Of a stretch of DNA of 64,000 nucleotides, positions 31,918 through 42,059 are shown in pieces. Made by a program: the position numbers and the translations under genes. The notes below the pieces were generated by a model. That model ran no database searches. It was not told the origin of the DNA and saw only the letters and a program-made list of their open reading frames with translations. How positions within the stretch are numbered: position 1 is the stretch's first letter; each line of letters begins with the position of its first letter. Where the stretch lies: NCBI RefSeq assembly GCF_003589595.1, contig NW_020653855.1, positions 2,003,441 through 2,067,440 of the forward strand, written 5' to 3'. Source of the stretch: Hyposmocoma kahamanoa (Eukaryota; Arthropoda; Insecta; Lepidoptera; Cosmopterigidae).

Positions 31918-32300
31918 TATTTTCAAAGCATTCTGCCAAGCCTTTTATACGTGTAATCTGTGGGACAACTGTTCGCAGAAGACAGTGAACGCCCTGCGCA
32001 TTCAGTACAACAACGCGTTTAGAGTGTCGCTGGGGTTGCCGCGGTACTGCAGTGCATCAGGCATGTTCGCAGAAGCTGACACGGATGGCTTTCATGGTAT
32101 TCTTAGAAAGAGAGCTGCTTTGTTGCTAAGCCGCATGCGTGGCAGCTCAAATGACGTTCTTAACGTTGTGGGTTGAGTGCCCGAACATGCTTCATTGCAT
32201 GAGATTAAAATTGGTAGATCCTGATTGGACTTCATACATAATTGTGTAACTATTATAAGATTATGAACTGTATCTGTCTGAAATAAATGAGTTTTCATTT
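31918..32300 (+). pseudogene. LINE-1 of the nest: reverse transcriptase fragment, right half, and 3' UTR
   Basis: FKAFCQAFYTCNLWDN, then NALRIQYNNAFRVSLGLPRY and CSASGMFAEADTDGFHGILR, a very recognisable LINE polymerase C-terminal block. Stop at 32174-32176; the 3' part ends GAAATAAATGAGTTTTCATT. Confidence 0.8.
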
Positions 32301-32306
32301 GATTTG

Positions 32307-32360
32307 ATTATTTCTGCCACCATGTGAGCTGTGTTCCGGTTCTGAAGGGTAAGGCTGCCT
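32307..32360 (-). repeat. Rep-C fragment
   Basis: ATTTCTGCCACCATGTGAG and TGTTCCGGTTCTGAAGGGTA only. Confidence 0.5.
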
Positions 32361-32539
32361 CAAAGATTGTTTCGTGTGTCATAGCACCAGTCTCAGTCGC
32401 ATCTTACGGTCTTCTCTTACTCTTTCTCTCGTACCCCTTCTGACATGTATGAATATTATTAATAGTAATAAAATACTAAATTAATACTTTTATTAATATT
32501 AAATCAACCGTATTGGTACGGGAAAAAATTTAATTCGAG

Positions 32540-33430
32540 ATGAGGTAGAATCCACTCTAATGTAAGATTTCGGTTAATATTCAAAAATTGCCATTTGCAA
32601 GGTTTAAAAATTACTATACAACTTTTGCGTTTTCGGATCGGACAAATGATCTTTGCTTTCTTCATAAAATTCATTCTAAATCACCCCCAGCTTTCTCATT
32701 CTCTGTGTTCACGTTTTTCTCCCTTATCCCCCAATTCCCGCCCAAAACGTACCTGTGACACTATTATATTCCCAATCCAACTCCAAATTCTTTCATAATT
32801 CTTCTACGGTAAGTGCAGCGGAGTATATATATAATATATTCCACACGCAAAATAGGCGCCTTGACATCGAGTTGCGGATACTAGCCCGTTACACCAAGTA
32901 CCAAGTAAGTACCAATATATTCCATAGTCTATGTAAAATGTTCGATGTTTGTAATAAACATTATAAATGTTAAATGTATTCAAATGTATATTTACAGTTA
33001 GTTTCTAGTTCATTCTTGTCAGGGGATTCTGCCTTACGCATGAGCAGTAGAGTTTACCCGATATAACGATTTCAGATGTATTTGCTTCTCTCTTCTTCTT
33101 CTTATTTAAGAGCTAGGCTCTTGTCGGTGGAGTAATTGCCTATCACCTCTGTTTAGCGCTTTAGCCTTGATTTCCTCATACGACGCGACGTTAACTTTTT
33201 CTTATATCTGATCTAAATAACTTCGTCTCGGTCTTTCTCTGTCTCTCTTACCTTCGATCTTCCCTTCTATTATGTTTCCAAGAAAACTGTCGTGACGCAT
33301 CAGATGACCAAACATTTTCCCCCTTCGGTTCTCTATTGTCTTTATTAAGCTTCTCCTTTCATTCATTATTCCTAACACTTCCTCATTGGTCTTTCTTAAT
33401 TTGCTCACCTATAAAATAAAGATGATTTGA
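32540..33430 (+). pseudogene. CR1-like LINE 3' remnant, interrupted
   Basis: AAAAATTGCCATTTGCAAGG and GTTTAAAAATTACTATACAA match the end of the 27113 LINE, and its 3' end (GCAGTAGAGTTTACCCGATA ... ACCTATAAAATAAAGATGAT) resumes after an insertion at about 33087-33399. Between 32640 and 32930 the sequence is unrelated. Confidence 0.6.
33087..33402 (-). mobile_element. LINE fragment nested in the CR1 tail
   Basis: On the minus strand the frame reads KLRKTNEEVLGIMNERRSLI, then KTIENRRGKMFGHLMRHDSF, resembling RTE/I-like polymerase C-termini (TNEEVL..I.KER.LL.TIKRRK...GH..R). It ends in a short AAGAAGAAGAAGA tail. TTTGCT occurs on both sides (33081 and 33400), a likely target duplication. Confidence 0.7.
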
Positions 33431-33503
33431 CATTGACTTTGAATTACTCACTCCCCATCAGATCATCATAATCGAGGGATTAGGCCATAGGACGCCATGT
33501 TGT

Positions 33504-33735
33504 ATAGGGCGTTAAACTCGTATACAGAGCGTCATTCGCGCTTTAGTCTTCGTTTGTTCGACTGACAGCGAAGCAAGCAAAATTACACAGTATTGCGATG
33601 ACATTACAATTTAAATTCAACGTTTTAGCTTTTTCATATTCCTTGACATGTCACTACGTTTAAATAGGTTTGACTTGGGACATTTTTTTCGTGGTTTTTG
33701 TATTAGACCCGTCGTCCATTTATTTGTAAGTCAAT
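33504..33735 (-). repeat. Rep-G MITE copy, truncated at one end
   Basis: Inverted match to 36672-36955 from ATAGGGCGTTAAACTCG to the terminal repeat TTGTAAGTCAAT at 33735. The other terminal repeat is missing. Confidence 0.75.
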
Positions 33736-34260
33736 GGCTACCACGGCTTCTACTATGGAATCTGTTTCCTTGTAACATGTTGGGAAGCACAATGACGAGG
33801 ACGACTTCACAAAAGTGGAGAAGAAGAAGACAAAGTCGTAACAAGTGTAGCACAACACCGACAGGACCGAACGGCCACACCGACGACGCTTCTGTACCTG
33901 TCGCGGTTGAATTACTCCACGAAGTCTGATGAGATAGTGGAGTACATCAGATTTAAAACCTTCTACACCCTGAGGGTTGAGCGGTTGGAGTCCTGCCACA
34001 ACGTGAAATTCAATTCGTTTGTGGTGAGAGTACCGACCGAACATCTGTCGACCTTCATGAAGAAAGAATTTTGGCCGAAGGGTGTCTTATATCGGCGGTT
34101 CCGCGGCCGATTACTTGACACCAGATTGCGCTACACGCCGCCGACAAGAGCAATTAGTGTAGATTAGTTAGAAATAGTTTTTTATTATATTGTATATATG
34201 TTAGTCCTCAAGGTATATATCATATGGGACATGTGGCCTGAGCTAAATAAATAAAATAAA
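33736..34260 (+). pseudogene. Retroelement ORF1-like fragment with poly(A)-type end
   Basis: The frame at 33907-34167 reads LNYSTKSDEIVEYIRFKTFY, TLRVERLESCHNVKFNSFVV, then RVPTEHLSTFMKKEFWPKGV and YRRFRG. This resembles the C-terminal RRM-like domain of LINE ORF1 proteins of Lepidoptera. Upstream, EDDFTKVEKKKTKS lies in another frame, so the copy is frameshifted. After the stop comes a short 3' UTR and an A-rich end (AAATAAATAAAATAAAAAAA at about 34245-34264). The call of ORF1 rests on pattern recall and is moderate. Confidence 0.55.
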
Positions 34261-34372
34261 AAAATGTGCGGCAACGATTTAATGTAATGTAATGAATTAA
34301 ATCATGTCATGATTGATTCTATCAAGTATCTTTATAGGCTAACTTGTTTAAAACCTTAGCTGCCAATATTTG

Positions 34373-34471
34373 TGTGGCCTACATTTATTTATTTCGTGAG
34401 TGGCACCCGCGATACAGGCTTTCCCTAGTGCGGGGCTAGGAGTGTTAATTATTATTATTAATGTAGTGTGG
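34373..34471 (+). repeat. SINE-B 3' fragment
   Basis: GTGGCCTACATTTATTTATT, GCACCCGCGATACAGGCTTT, CCCTAGTGCGGGGCTAGGAG and an ATT tail. The tRNA-like head is missing. Confidence 0.7.
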
Positions 34472-34654
34472 AATGCCACCCCCGATGTGAACGAAGCATG
34501 TGTGGGTTTACTTACGAGAGTTTTTTTTTCACTTTATTTTGAATGTAAAAGGGTTTTTCACACAATTAAGAGAGTTAATAATTACAATAAATCATCGACA
34601 TTTTGTACCTTGACAAGATAATTATGACTTAAGATTTTGATGGTGACTAGGATC

Positions 34655-34883
34655 AACTGCATTGGTGGCCGAACGGTTACCATGCTTGATGGCCACGCAG
34701 AGGTCCAGAGTTCGATTCCCGGGCCGGGATAAATATTTGTATGGCCTATATTTATTTCTCTCACGACTTTGGGTGTAATTTGTGGTTGTCTTTGTGTGTG
34801 TGAATGGAACACGCGATACAGGGTTTCCCTAGTGCGGGGCTATGTTGAGTGTATACGTTATTATTCATTATTCGTTATTCTTA
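34655..34883 (+). repeat. SINE-B copy (tRNA-derived)
   Basis: AACTGCATTGGTGGCCGAAC, GAGTTCGATTCCCGGGCCGG, GGGTGTAATTTGTGGTTGTC, GCGGGGCTATGTTGAGTGTA and a TTATTC-rich tail. Confidence 0.85.
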
Positions 34884-35069
34884 TGACCAATACATAATTT
34901 ATTAAAATGTGATATTTTCAAAATTTTAAAACTCTATTTTTATTTTGGTGATATACAGGTAAGGTAGAAAACACAATTAAAGCTTAAATACTAGAAAGTA
35001 AAACTAGGATTTTTTACTTATATGAATTAAAATTGGGTCCCCGCGGCAAGGTGCCCAAGATGCTGACAG

Positions 35070-35170
35070 CGCACCCCCTTTATGCTAATGCGTGCGGGGC
35101 AAGGTAGCTGCCGGCCCTTGGATTTCCCAGACAATCTATTAATTCAATGTAAAATCAGATGAAGGGCTCC
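35070..35170 (+). repeat. Rep-M fragment
   Basis: GCGTGCGGGGCAAGGTAGCT, GGATTTCCCAG and CAGATGAAGGGCTCC match 30445-30540. Confidence 0.45.
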
Positions 35171-36671
35171 TGCCTAGAGAAATCATATGAGCACTGTTAA
35201 ATCAAAACACTGTACTTAAGTGACTTTACAGTGTATTGGTTTGACACGGCAGATAAGCAGGTTGATCAGACAACGGCCTCCAACTTCCTGACCCCACTTT
35301 TCACGATAGAGGTTGTAACGAGAGAGATCAACAGAAATAACCTTGCACGTTGAATTCACGCCGAAGTCGGTCAAGACGAAATAAAATAAAATAATGTAGG
35401 TAAATAATTTTATGTGGGGTAACCTTAAATATTTGTTTAGCCTTGTAAGTATAAGGTCGTAGGTTGTGTCCCCGGTTTGGTACTGCCGTTTAACCCTGTA
35501 AAGCCGAAGGTAGTTCCTGGACTGAACACCATGGTCTACAATCATAGGTTCCCGAACCTTTTAGCTCACCTTCACTTAAGCAAGAAAAAAACAAAAGAAA
35601 CACAAAATAAATTCTAAAGTTTTTTTAAATATTTTTGTATCTTTTTAATTATTTTTTTGTTAATAGTATCCTTAGCCTGTTTATTATCATTATAATACAA
35701 ATGAATATTTGTAAATAAATATTTGACCAACTGGGCATTATACAAAATTGGGCGAATTGACTTCGCAAAATATATGGCAACATTAAAAGATCCTCGTTAA
35801 AAAAAATACCCTAAGTCAATAAAACTGCGTTCAAATTTGCAGTTTAAAGATGTCACGGTTTGCATAGCATGAAGTATGACTGAGTGTTAATAAAACAAAT
35901 GTCATTTAACCTCGTTCTTCATGCATTTCACAAGTAAACAAGAATGAATTTGTTTACTTGTCATAAAGGTGAATAATGATACTTATGAACCTAAAGTGTC
36001 CATGAACTGAGTAAATATGGTAAATAGCTATACCAATAATGCAAAAGCCATAAAGATGTTATTATAATGCTCTATACTATAATACACAATTATTAAAGCA
36101 CTCGTACTTGCATAAGAAATATCGCATACGGATGTTACATACGTGGACAATGTTGTCCGTCAATAATGGTTTTATCTAACACCTCTGCCATGCATTGTTG
36201 GTGTAGCTGCATGTCAGTACATATTGAAAAAAAGGACTGATTCTATTATGTTCATTATATCCTTTGTCATGCCTACTTAAAAGGAATTAAATGCGTTGCC
36301 GATGTACGATATGATATGCTGTCTGTGTTTCCCGAAAGCTAAAATTTAGAATACAGTGCCGATATCTGTGTTTCTTGAAAAAAAAAGTCGCCAAAACGCT
36401 CACAAGCAATTGATAAACACTATGAAATCTTGATAATGATTGGTCTAAATTCAAGTTTAAAAAGATTTCACGACTATATTGCTTAAAGTTCAATATACCT
36501 TTATTGCAAGTTACGACGTCTTCGATTTTATGTTGAAATTTTATTCAACGTGCTGTCATCTTGCGGCCAGTAACTGGACTACGACGAATGATTAACATCT
36601 GAATCAATTCGATAAACAGAAAATTTGTTAAAATAAGACTTACTCATGATATGAAATAATACTACAGGGAC
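35171..36671. other. Spacer, nothing recognised
   Basis: AT-rich. GGTTCGGGAACC (palindromic on the minus strand) at about 35549-35560 may mark a repeat end. No gene seen. Confidence 0.35.
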
Positions 36672-36955
36672 ATTGACTTACAAATAAATGGACGACGGGT
36701 CTAAAACAAAAACCACGAAAGAAATGTCCCAAGTCAACCTATTTAAACGTAGTGACATGTCAAGGAATATGAAAAAGCTAAAACGTTGAATTTAAATTGT
36801 AATGTCATCGCAGTACCGTCTAATTTTGCTTGCTTCGCTGTCAGTCGAACAAACGAAGACTAGAGCGTGAATGACGCTCTGTATACGATTTTAACGCCCT
36901 ATAAGTTCGGACAGTTTTTAGCGCGGACCCGACGTCCATATAATTGTAAGTCAAT
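36672..36955 (+). mobile_element. Rep-G MITE, intact, 284 bp
   Basis: Terminal inverted repeats ATTGACTTACAA (12 perfect bases, 21 of 23 with mismatches, up to ATGGACG). About 97% identical to 40365-40648, which has the same length. No coding frame. Confidence 0.85.
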
Positions 36956-37371
36956 ATACGGGGAATATTTTTGGTGTGGCTATTATTTTTGCACTCCAAA
37001 ACAGCACAATAACGCATTTTTAGGATTCTAGAGAATTTGCACGAAAATATGATACAACCATATCACACAAAGCGAAAATAGCGTACTGATCTCAAGTAGG
37101 GCTTTCGAGACCTAAAGTTGGTAGCCGTCAGACGCTGATTAACGACTTCTACTATATTTATTGTTCTGTGTCTGAAAGATTCATTTTAGAAGACTTCCGG
37201 TATGTGAGTTTCCCGAAAGCTATAATTTACAATACACTGGTCGATATGTGTTTCTGGAAAGCTACTTCTGAAAACATAGGTACCTACTGCCGATATCTGT
37301 GTTTCCCGAATGCTGAATATCTATAATACTCCACTGGTTTGTTATTAATATTGATAGCTGTAGCTCTATAA

Positions 37372-37588
37372 GAGCAGTGGCCCCGGGTGTTCCGGTTTTG
37401 AAGGGTAAGGGTGCTGGTGAAATTACAGGCACATGGGACTTGTCAATTTACGTCTCAGGGTGATGGGCACGACGCAGTGGCAGTGCCCCTCAGCTCTTTG
37501 CAATTTAAAGCTCTGAATGGACAGGCGTGCAGCTTACCATCAGGCGCATGAAGTGTTCGTTCCGTCACTTAATGTAATAAAAAAAACC
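37372..37588 (-). repeat. Rep-C copy, 5' truncated
   Basis: GTGTTCCGGTTTTGAAGGGT, AAGGGTGCTGGTGAAATTAC, TCAATTTACGTCTCAGGGTG, GCGTGCAGCTTACCATCAGG, ending CCGTCACTTAATGTAATAAA. Confidence 0.75.
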
Positions 37589-37940
37589 GGCGCTGGCTCG
37601 AGTCCAGTGAGATCGAAAGTATTTTCTTTGTTTTTTTTTTGTTGTAATATATTTTAGCAAATAATTAAATAATACATATTATTTAATTGCACGATTATTC
37701 TGACATTTGTGAACCTATTTCGATGATTCTTTTTTTTGGAAAGGGGGTACCTACCTCCGTAGTGGTCACGTTCAAGTTTAAAGAAAATGTTCCACCTCTA
37801 AGAGTGGTTACACACGGCCACTTCACGCAGTGATGCAAACGCTCGACTGCATCGATATAAGCGCGCGATTGCATTGATGCAACCGCCTGGTCGTATTCTA
37901 GAACTCTACTCAATGCTCAAGTCAGAATTTGCAACAACAA

Positions 37941-38102
37941 GGGTCGTATTCTAGAACTCTACTCAATGCTCAAGTCAGAATTTGAGTATGGTTTAAAGCA
38001 CTCGAAATCATACTCAAGTCCCTGACATTATAGTATTTCCAGTGCTTGTGTTGCCAGTGCAATCCTGACTTAAGCACTGAATAGAGTTCTAGAATACGAC
38101 CC
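37941..38102. repeat. Rep-N foldback, 38-bp arms, with a partial direct duplication
   Basis: GGGTCGTATTCTAGAACTCT at the left end is inverted at the right end (AGAGTTCTAGAATACGACCC). The first 43 bases are also present as a direct copy at 37889-37931. Confidence 0.75.
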
Positions 38103-38190
38103 TTAAAATCCCAAGTGTAGCGATGCAATCGCAGTCGCGCGCTTGCATTGCGTTTGCATCGCTGCTTAAAGCATATACCATACCATATTG

Positions 38191-38414
38191 AACTGCCTCT
38201 GTGGCCGAACGGTTACCATGCCGGACTGCCACGCCGAGGTCCCAGGTTCGATTCCCGGGCCGGGCGAAATATTTGTATGACCTACATTTATTTCTCTCGT
38301 GAGTTTGGGTGTAATTTGTGGTTGTGTATGTGTGTGTGTCCATGGCACCCGCGACACAGGGTTTCCCTAGTGCAGGGCTATGTTGAGTGTGTACGTTATT
38401 ATTATTATTATTAT
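38191..38414 (+). repeat. SINE-B copy (tRNA-derived)
   Basis: AACTGCCTCTGTGGCCGAAC, GGTTCGATTCCCGGGCCGGG, GTGAGTTTGGGTGTAATTTG, and an ATT tail of about 6 units. Close to consensus, so probably young. Confidence 0.87.
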
Positions 38415-38457
38415 ATGCAACCGCTCTAAGGGTGGCAAAATTAGGGGATGGATCTAA

Positions 38458-39060
38458 TAATAGTTATTTGTTATGCAAGGCTGCAAAGTTGTTGTTTGAC
38501 GCGTGTAATGAAATCTAATGAAGCTAAGATGGAATCATAGATCAAAAATAGATTCCAGAGTGTAGCGAAGGTTTCAATGCACGAGACGAGGAACAACTTT
38601 GCTGCCGAGCGAAACACACAACTTTTCACCTTACTATAGCGAGGAAAATGGTAGATGAAAGAAAAACAGTTGAATAAAACATCAGTTTTTTTAATTAGAA
38701 GAAAAGTCTGTCTTCGGATGCGTTCTGAAAATACACCTCACCAATTTTTATTCTTGCTTGTACTTTTATTTTGGTATAATCAGTTCTACGACGAATTAAA
38801 ATAATTTAATAAAGACAATTAGTTATCATTGTCAATTTTAATGTCGACAGTAATAAGAATAAAATAAAATAATGGATTTACATTATATAAATAAGTAATA
38901 TAGTTGAACGTGTCACAATTTTTTTTTCATCGAAAGAAAAAGTTAGGTGCACAGTCCATCTTCGAGTTCGAATTTTAGAAACCTTTTCCCAGATTTCTAA
39001 TGAGAAAGGAAGCCTTACCGAGCTAGTGAGGTGAAAAATAAATTTATGGCTTTCATTCAG
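38458..39060 (+). repeat. Rep-L copy
   Basis: Second copy of the repeat at 3232-3700: TTATTTGTTATGCAAGGCTG, CGAAACACACAACTTTTCAC, AGCGAGGAAAATGGTAGATG, TTAGTTATCATTGTCAA, CCTTACCGAGCTAGTGAGGT. It contains an extra block at 38690-38810. Confidence 0.65.
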
Positions 39061-39459
39061 TAATTTCAAATCATGTTTTCTCAATTTTGAGTTACGACAA
39101 TATTTCAGAACAACTTGTTATCTCTAATACGGTACGGCGAACGACGATTTGGTTTTAAATGCGCTATAATAATAAATCTTTCATGCCTTGGAAGACGCGA
39201 GAGTTTAAAATAGATATAATAATAACAATAATAAAGAAAACCACTCGTTTATTGTTGCTACTTGTGACGGTGTTTGTTTACAGTGCAAAGTGCAAAAAAC
39301 AAGGTCAATCTAATTAGCCGAATACTTAACTAATATGTTCTAACACAATTAGCGAAATAAAGCATCTTCCCATTCAAATTGCTAACTACGTAACAACATT
39401 CTTTTATGTTAATTTTCTTAATGCATATAACCTGGGAGATTCCCTAGAGTATTGTTTAG

Positions 39460-39750
39460 AACACGTAATTATCGAGTATATAACCAGAAATAGAGACGAA
39501 ATGAGGGTTATCCATCCCCGGCAACTCATGAGGCAAATGGGCATTGTAAGTGATCTTTTAAATACCAACTCTCGTTTTCGCTGAAATATTCCAAAAATAT
39601 AAATACCAATATTTATTGTAATGAAGATAATATCTCTAACAATGCGGGGATGTTCCACTCGGTGGTGTGGGAAAAACAGCAAAATACCTAACTACAAAAC
39701 AAACGGAATCACATCTCATTGGTAATTAAATATTAAATATGTAATTTTTC
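39460..39750 (+). repeat. Rep-J copy, shared with 46430-46730
   Basis: GTATATAACCAGAAATAGAG, ATAATATCTCTAACAATG, TTCCACTCGGTGGTGTGGG, CTACAAAACAAACGGAAT, GGTAATTAAATATTAAATAT, in the same order at 46430-46730. No frame recognised. Confidence 0.65.
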
Positions 39751-39837
39751 AATTTTCGTCAATTATAAGCCCCGAGCTCTTATAAAAACCCGTCAGTTTC
39801 CTACGTACATCGCTTTTTTGAAGTCGGTTAAAAATTA

Positions 39838-40152
39838 AATTATTAAAGCGACATCTGTAATTAGCTACTAGTAGCTGTAAAGGTAGCTGGCTGAGAGGAG
39901 ATATAGATTTCTCACGAATGGCGCTACCTCAAAAAAGTCGTTGAAAACTAAAATACATAAATCGCACATAGAAAAATTCGTAAGGTCTGCCAGTTCGTTC
40001 CGTGGTTTAGTTGGCATTGCGCATATCACGGTTTGCTGGAAGACGTTGGTTCGAATCCAGCCGGACCGAGGGAATTTTTTCTGTGTTCGATCTTTGTATT
40101 AATTATAACAAACTAGTGAAGTAATTTCACAAAAAAAAATTAATATCATGGT
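39838..40152 (+). repeat. Rep-A copy
   Basis: Head GCGACATCTGTAATTAGCTA, GTCGTTGAAAACTAAAATAC, tRNA-like block at about 40005-40075 (TGGTTTAGTTGGCATTGCGC, GTTGGTTCGAATCCAGCCGG), tail TTCGATCTTTGTATTAATTA. Confidence 0.75.
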
Positions 40153-40364
40153 GGTCAAACATGTCCCTCAGTATGCGTGGCAAGCGTCCTACCAATTCAG
40201 ATTTTTACTACTTTGCCTCATTGTAGTGGCATGTCACTGCATGTTAGCTGAAGAGCGAACAGGTCTTTTATGCCATTAGGCGAAGAAAGTGTCTCTGCTA
40301 AAGCGAGTGCGTGACAGTGGCAATGGCATCCTGAAGATGTTTGCCCATCGTTTTGATTCTACAC

Positions 40365-40648
40365 ATTGAGTTACAAATAAATGGACGACGGGTCTAATAC
40401 ACAAACCACGAAAAAAATGTCCTAAGTCAACGTATTTAAACGTAGTGACATGTAAAGGAATATGAAAAAGCTAAAACGTTGAATTTAAATTGTAATGTCA
40501 TCGCAGTACCGTCTAATTTTGCTTGCTTCGCTGTCAGTCGAACAAACGAAGACTAAAGCGTGAATGACGCTCTGTATACGATTTTAACGCCCTATAAGTT
40601 CGGACACTTTTTAGCGCGGACCCGACGTCCATATAATTGTAAGTCAAT
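40365..40648 (+). mobile_element. Rep-G MITE, intact, 284 bp
   Basis: Same length and about 9 differences from 36672-36955. One terminal repeat base is changed (ATTGAGTTACAA). Confidence 0.85.
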
Positions 40649-41000
40649 AATTCTACAATTTAAAGTTTTGAGTAAAAATCACAACTGATGAAATTAAGTA
40701 ATAATTGTGCGTTTTCCAAATTTTTTATATTTTATTTTTTTCTATCAATATTTCAAAATTCATTGCAATCATACTAACATAGTGTTAAGGTTTTCTTTTG
40801 TAACCAACACCATTATCTTATGGGCTATGGCCTCACATAAATGGTTTATTATTATTATTAAAACGTATTATTACCAAAATCACCCTGACAGTTCCCTTAG
40901 TGGGGATTTCAGGCATATCTTTCCCGAAAATTCCACTGCGCCAATTAATAATAATAATAATATTACTTTAGGCCATGGGAGAATGTAAAATAGATATTTA

Positions 41001-41185
41001 AAATAATAATAACAACACACACACTCAAAGCCCCGCATTGGGGAAACCCTGTGGTGCTATGGACACACAAATACACAACAAATTACATCCAAACTCACGA
41101 GAGAAATAATTTGTAGGCCATACAAATATTTCTCTCAGCACAGAGGCAGAACAGCATGCTAACCGTTGGGCCACGGCATCAGACA
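41001..41185 (-). repeat. SINE-B copy, decayed
   Basis: CACACTCAAAGCCCCGCATT, GGGAAACCCTGTG, CCAAACTCACGAGAGAAATA, CTAACCGTTGGGCCACGGCA. Together with its left flank (40939-41000) it is an inverted match of 43463-43672. Confidence 0.75.
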
Positions 41186-41494
41186 GACTGTTAATTCAAT
41201 TAAATTATTCAGAAAATAATTTACACGTCACCTTGAATAGAGAAACAGCACAAAGTATGTTACATTATTACATCTATTGTATTTTATTACATCACATTGT
41301 TACACCCATTGCAATTTATTTTGTTACATTATTATACGTGTTGTTATTTATTGCGTTACTTTAATACACCACAACTTATTGCACTAAGTGCTTATTTAAA
41401 AAAAACACATACTTATATTTATATTTTTACAATTCGTTTATACGAATTAATTATCGTAAAATGTTTTTTGTTGTGGTGCTTATTTAAAATGTTC

Positions 41495-41612
41495 GAAATT
41501 TAATTTGAAATGTACCATGAGCTTTCCTGTCAAGGCAAACATTGTGAGGAACTCTCTCCCATAGTGAGAGGATGCTCAACAGTGGTACTATATATGGGCA
41601 AACTATTATTAT
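41495..41612 (+). repeat. Degenerate lepidopteran tRNA-SINE body
   Basis: GAAATGTACCATGAGCTTTC, AAGGCAAACATTGTGAGGAA, GCTCAACAGTGGTACT. Relative of 13739-13972; tRNA head missing. Confidence 0.45.
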
Positions 41613-41641
41613 TTATTTAAAAGGGAATAATAGGTACTTTT

Positions 41642-42055
41642 GGTAGCAAGGGAGTTCTCTCTGAAATAATTCGTCCAAGGAAGTACTGCCACCTTAGCTA
41701 TTTCTGCCGCCAAGCAGTAATGTGAGTATTCTGCGTTTCTGTTTTGAAGGGTAATGGCGCTGGTGAAATTACGGGGGACTTGTTAAATAGCAAACAATAG
41801 AGCACAAAATTATCTTTAAAAAACAGTAAAAATTAGTTAACGTGTTCGGCTTATAGGAACTTACTCTGACGATGCATAATTGAACAATTTCTATATTCTA
41901 AAACGGGGTTAAGGTTTTTTTATAATATCTCAAAAAAAATTGTCAGGCGCGTTTTTAGCGAACGGCAGTTATATCTCAGGGTGACGGGCGTAATAGCAGT
42001 GCCCGTCAGGTCTTTGCGATTTACTGCAACTGTCATGGATATTATAAAAGAAACT
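41642..42055 (-). repeat. Rep-C copy split by Rep-D
   Basis: Rep-C blocks GTAGCAAGGGAGTTCTCTCT to GGTGAAATTACGGGGGACTT, then about 180 bases of Rep-D (AATAGAGCACAAAATTATCT, AAATTAGTTAACGTGTTCGG), then GTTATATCTCAGGGTGACGG to TGTCATGGATATTATAAAAG. The right junction is the same as at 54250. Confidence 0.65.
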
Positions 42056-42059
42056 TGGA

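Larger units (their letters stand above)
37804..38414. mobile_element. hAT-like MITE carrying Rep-N and SINE-B
   Basis: Left end GTGGTTACACACGGCCACTT, right end TATATGCAACCG (inverted CGGTTGCATATA); target duplication CTCTAAGR. Interior motifs GCAAACGC, GCGCGCGATTGCATTGATGC resemble the element at 21875. Class is inferred from the 8-base duplication only. Confidence 0.55.
37690..38450 (-). repeat. Rep-F copy interrupted by a nest of three elements
   Basis: Left part 37690-37803 ends CCACCTCTAAGAG and right part from 38415 resumes CTCTAAGGGTGGCAAAATTA, duplicating CTCTAAGR (8 bases). The insert is a hAT-like MITE that itself holds Rep-N and SINE-B. Confidence 0.65.

Noticed and set aside
33202..33408. 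Minus-strand 68-codon frame as a host gene
   Set aside because: Pattern TNEEVLG...GHLMRHDSF...GKRDRERPRRS is a LINE polymerase C-terminus, nested in another LINE tail.
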